This document shows, in pieces, positions 61,901 through 64,000 of a DNA stretch of 64,000 nucleotides. Origin of the DNA: Tenacibaculum sp. M341 (lineage in GTDB: Bacteria; Bacteroidota; Bacteroidia; Flavobacteriales; Flavobacteriaceae); NCBI RefSeq assembly GCF_004337695.1, contig NZ_SJXJ01000002.1, positions 62,001 through 126,000 of the forward strand, given 5' to 3'. The notes under the pieces are model-generated. The model searched no databases and was not told the origin of the DNA. It worked only from the letters and a program-made list of their open reading frames with translations. Numbering within the stretch: the stretch's first letter is position 1; each line of letters opens with the position of its first letter. A program made the position numbers and the translations under genes.

Positions 61901-64000
61901 CATTTAGGGTAATTGAACAATAATTAGAGTCTATAATAACTGGAACGTAGGTTCCTTCGCTTAATTCAGAAAAGATAGAAGTATCTTTGAATGTATTTCC
62001 TCCGTCAATACTAAATTGATAAGGTGGATGACCTCCAGAAGCAGAAGAAAACTCAATATCATTTTCTGCTGTTACAATCACTACTCCTTCTAATGCAGGA
62101 GGGGTTTCGTCGATAATAACTTCTCTTGTTATATGATTATTTTCTTGGTTTACGTTGAAATAAACATTGTCAATAAAGTTTCCTACTGATAAATTACCTG
62201 AAGATGATGATATTGCTTCAAAGGCTATTATAGTAGTCTCTTGTCCAACAGGCACTATATAGGAACCAGAATAAGTTCCCCATTTAACTCCATCTGATAC
62301 AGTTTGAGAAAAACCATAAGCAGATGTTGTAATGCTACTTCCAATTCTTATTTCAGCACTATCTACTCCAGTTCTTCCACGGTGATCAAAAGACCAACTA
62401 ATAATGTCTCCAGGAGTTGTTTTTAACTCTTGATATAAAACTGAAGGAATACTGGCGTTAATCTCTACAAGATAATCACCATTAGAAGCACTAGTATTGT
62501 TAAACCCACTTTTCCATACTTCAATCTTATTATCAGGAGAAGTAGTTTTCCATCCTTTTAAATTGCTTGCGTCTGTAAGTATAAACGAGTCTGGTTTAGT
62601 GTTTATGTCTTCAAAACTTCCATTTCTAAAAACAGTTTTAGAACAATTGCTATTATCTTTAATTAAAACTTGATAAGTTCCGTCAGAAACATCTGTGAAA
62701 ATATTTGAAGTTTGCCATGTTGCTCCATTGTCAATACTAAATTTATAAGGAGGAATTCCACCTGTAGCTGTAACATTAATCTCAGCAAGTGAGTTAGGAT
62801 CGCAGACATCATTTTTTGTATAAGCAGTGGTAGCTATTAAAAGGGGAGGATCTATAATAGTAACATCGTCAACATAATATTCACATACTGCTGTTTCATT
62901 ACTATAAGCTTTAGTACGAACATCATATTCTCCAGGATTTAGTCCATCTATAGTAAGTAGTGATTCAGTGGTTTTTTGCCAAGTAATACCACCATCTATA
63001 CTATAAGAATATTCATTGTTGAAGTTTTTAGACTCTATGGTAATTGCACCATTGCTAGCATTGTTGCATTTAGCATCTTCTTTAGAAACTAAAGTACTAT
63101 AGAATCTTTTGTTATTTTCTACAGTAATAAACAAATCATAAGTACAGGAGTTGTCATCACTTACAGTAATAATATATGCACTTGGAGGTATGTTTTCGAA
63201 AATATTTGAGCTTTGACTCGTACCATTTAAACTATATGTATACAAGTTTGGACCAGAATTGATGATGGTAATGTTTGCTGAACCATCGCAATTGTATGCT
63301 ATCTCAGAAGTTATAAAAGGTGCAATATCTTGAAGTTCTTCAATGATGATCTCGCTAATTTGTGTTTCACATCCATTTGCATCTCTAACACTTAATGCAT
63401 AAGAGTCCGGAGTTAAATTGCTCTTTATTAAATCAGAAGAATAAACTCCATTGATTCCATACGAATAAGGAGCAGTTCCTCCGGTAGCAGGAGAAAAACT
63501 AATAATTCCTGTTTGAGTACATGTGTAATCTTGAGTTAAGACAGCATTTGATTGAATAAGTGTTGGATCTATTAGATTTACAGAAGTAAATGTTTCACAT
63601 CCATTAGTGTCTCTAACTTTAGCAATATAATCTCCCGCAGGTAAATTGTCAAAGTGATTTTCTGAACTATAGGCGTAATAAATAATTCCAGAAAGTTGTT
63701 CTTCTATTTGGTATTCATAACCACCCCAGCCTCCAGTGGCGTTTAAGTTGATAGTACCGTTGCTCTCTCCGTCACACATAGGGTGTGTAGAGGCTTCTGT
63801 TAATACTAAGTTAGAAGCAGGACTATCAATAATAATATTGTTAGTTCTAATAGTACAGTCAGGGAAACTAGTCATTGTAAGTTCTACAAAATAATTTCCT
63901 GCTGCTAAACCTGAAATTGTTTCGTTGTTATTTCCTAATCCGTTTCCGCTTATTCCAGTAACAGTGAATGTGTCAGCATTCATAACTTGATATGTATATG
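58905..64000 (-). CDS. Large SprB-repeat surface protein with T9SS type-A C-terminal sorting domain (5' end outside window)
   Basis: At least 1697 residues are in the window and the frame is open through base 64000, so the ATG at 63983 is not the start. About 14 SprB-type units are visible (pattern GGxPPYxYSIDG ... GxYxxxVxDxNGC). Between them are a DUF642-like carbohydrate-binding-type segment (nt ~62640 to 62160; NGSFEDINTKPDSF, NGDYLVEINAS) and two cadherin-like domains with VLTNDYN and ILANDSN (nt ~61410-61100 and ~60420-60130). The protein ends in the type-A sorting domain (IYPNPTTEIINVP ... LSDGVYFIKI). SprB itself is the mobile gliding adhesin of Flavobacterium, so a role in adhesion or gliding is likely. 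Confidence 0.92.
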   Translation of the reverse strand, partial: YTYQVMNADTFTVTGISGNGLGNNNETISGLAAGNYFVELTMTSFPDCTIRTNNIIIDSPASNLVLTEASTHPMCDGESNGTINLNATGGWGGYEYQIEEQLSGIIYYAYSSENHFDNLPAGDYIAKVRDTNGCETFTSVNLIDPTLIQSNAVLTQDYTCTQTGIISFSPATGGTAPYSYGINGVYSSDLIKSNLTPDSYALSVRDANGCETQISEIIIEELQDIAPFITSEIAYNCDGSANITIINSGPNLYTYSLNGTSQSSNIFENIPPSAYIITVSDDNSCTYDLFITVENNKRFYSTLVSKEDAKCNNASNGAITIESKNFNNEYSYSIDGGITWQKTTESLLTIDGLNPGEYDVRTKAYSNETAVCEYYVDDVTIIDPPLLIATTAYTKNDVCDPNSLAEINVTATGGIPPYKFSIDNGATWQTSNIFTDVSDGTYQVLIKDNSNCSKTVFRNGSFEDINTKPDSFILTDASNLKGWKTTSPDNKIEVWKSGFNNTSASNGDYLVEINASIPSVLYQELKTTPGDIISWSFDHRGRTGVDSAEIRIGSSITTSAYGFSQTVSDGVKWGTYSGSYIVPVGQETTIIAFEAISSSSGNLSVGNFIDNVYFNVNQENNHITREVIIDETPPALEGVVIVTAENDIEFSSASGGHPPYQFSIDGGNTFKDTSIFSELSEGTYVPVIIDSNYCSITLNEINITNEDPSLVVSTISENIICTGDSNGSITVTVNGGAPPYTYTLFDYGYNLVNSVNSSEATYIFSNLLANNYIIQVTDSSGLTETNDNIIVSEPNQLFTTYTQATINSLHLQAAGGTPPYEYSIDGISYVTSSVFDNLPNNIYNISTRDANGCTSLPVTVIINDTTPTAVDDSFETTQESILEMDVLTNDYNIAVDGVLNFNPAIYGDITLSDPNGTPDDITDDILTYVPNPGFSGIDTFTYFLCDNDHNCASAEVTILVKEKPLTIDQVNVTDATCDSPEGRVEILVSGGVYPYHYEISDSSGTVITNTTSNIISVSPGFYTLNITDSYGEVIVTDFSINDPSSFDVNLTVTNNNCSDEYNGKILVDVINGVPPYTYALNGDFLQTNNEFTNLTGGTYTIDVVDANNCTVSKTVILEDPLPIVSTTNITGNTITINTTGGIPPYEYSIDGGNTFVTSFVFTNLNEDSYDAVVKDSNGCYELFPIYIASSPATIDDSATTIKNTPVIIPILANDSNVSLNDFITFSQPSNGNISIENNGTSDDISDDLITYQPDPSFVGNDSFTYTLCDRNNPSSCSTATVTIIVEDQPETFDITFSTSHVTCNGSDNGIVGVFLSGGTPPYSYDVLGVTSRISNDTVEVFNNLSPNTYTVTVTDSYGITATREVTIIEPSLLAATITTTDITCNGSDDGSIVINAIGGTGNYVYNVSPVGATSGTLQSENTFNNLSAGVYDVTIQDENGCFQTLSAVIIEPSPLVISSIEITPSGNEPSGVIIAGASGGTAPYSFSLNGDIPVNSNEFIGLAPGTYAITSIDSNGCISTEFTVTLNEIDIDNSVTQNEEELEVTFKNATAYQWINVDSGERIAGATESSYKPTVSGRYQVEITVTQEATEYYNGQTSVKNNSNTQIVLSPIIEFKIDTLSTENIEKTDFTIYPNPTTEIINVPTELIGKKYKIYNILGEEIYNDKIESTKLNVQSLSDGVYFIKIPKYTPVKFVKH

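Overview
The window is low-GC DNA with long signal-peptide-bearing surface proteins, two kinds of type IX secretion (T9SS) sorting domains, a eukaryote-like IleRS, exact Bacteroidetes -7 boxes (TAnnTTTG) and flavobacterial operon orders. It most likely comes from a marine Flavobacteriaceae chromosome of the Tenacibaculum/Kordia/Aquimarina type; the genus is an inference. No transposase, integrase, phage gene or CRISPR array was seen, and no gene-free stretch exceeds 300 bases.

Layout. 1-2461: end of a GH92 alpha-mannosidase followed by a lipoprotein glycosylasparaginase, a likely N-glycan degradation pair. 2535-6817: M16 protease, bacilliredoxin and a TerB/J-domain protein. 6946-17361: a 3471-residue T9SS type-B surface protein containing 19 in-register copies of a 255-bp (85-aa) repeat. 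17518-21307: ileS and a DksA-like gene. 21367-24021: an exported protein and an M61 peptidase. 24106-29898: an ABC exporter and serine hydrolase operon with a previously missable 38-aa membrane peptide, divergent from a LytS/LytTR two-component system. 30070-32900: lspA, a second ABC pair and a DUF4230 protein. 32897-34126: YeeE/YedE sulfur transport. 34128-40989: kdtA, then pdxA-yceD-rpmF-fabH-accB-accC, and divergent ribE.

41037-49748 is the exceptional region. It encodes twelve short Cys-rich peptides that share a nearly invariant leader (MKKSILNLGK ... INGG) but have unrelated cores. With them are a C39 peptidase-containing ABC exporter, an HlyD-type adaptor, and a three-part protein joining a degenerate C39-like domain, a VKOR membrane domain and a thioredoxin domain. 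A thirteenth peptide lies alone at 58574. Seven of the thirteen are given here with the usual ORF sizes; six (A, C, D, E, I and the 38-aa membrane peptide elsewhere) are too short for a 60-codon cutoff. The inferred pathway is cytoplasmic synthesis, cleavage at the Gly-Gly site by the exporter, disulfide formation by the VKOR/thioredoxin protein, and release as disulfide-bonded bacteriocin-like or signalling peptides.

Six copies of a 35-36-nt sequence precede peptide genes in this cluster. Each can form an H-type RNA pseudoknot, and the most diverged copy keeps the second stem through compensatory changes. A fragment of the HlyD 3' end with an in-frame stop shows that the cluster grew by duplication of an 'HlyD end + pseudoknot + peptide' unit.

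50044-58537: tRNA(CAT), a polyprenyl synthase, a TetR-controlled RND efflux operon with a readable promoter/operator, and recX. 58574-64000: the orphan peptide and the 3' part of a huge SprB-repeat T9SS type-A surface protein that runs off the window.
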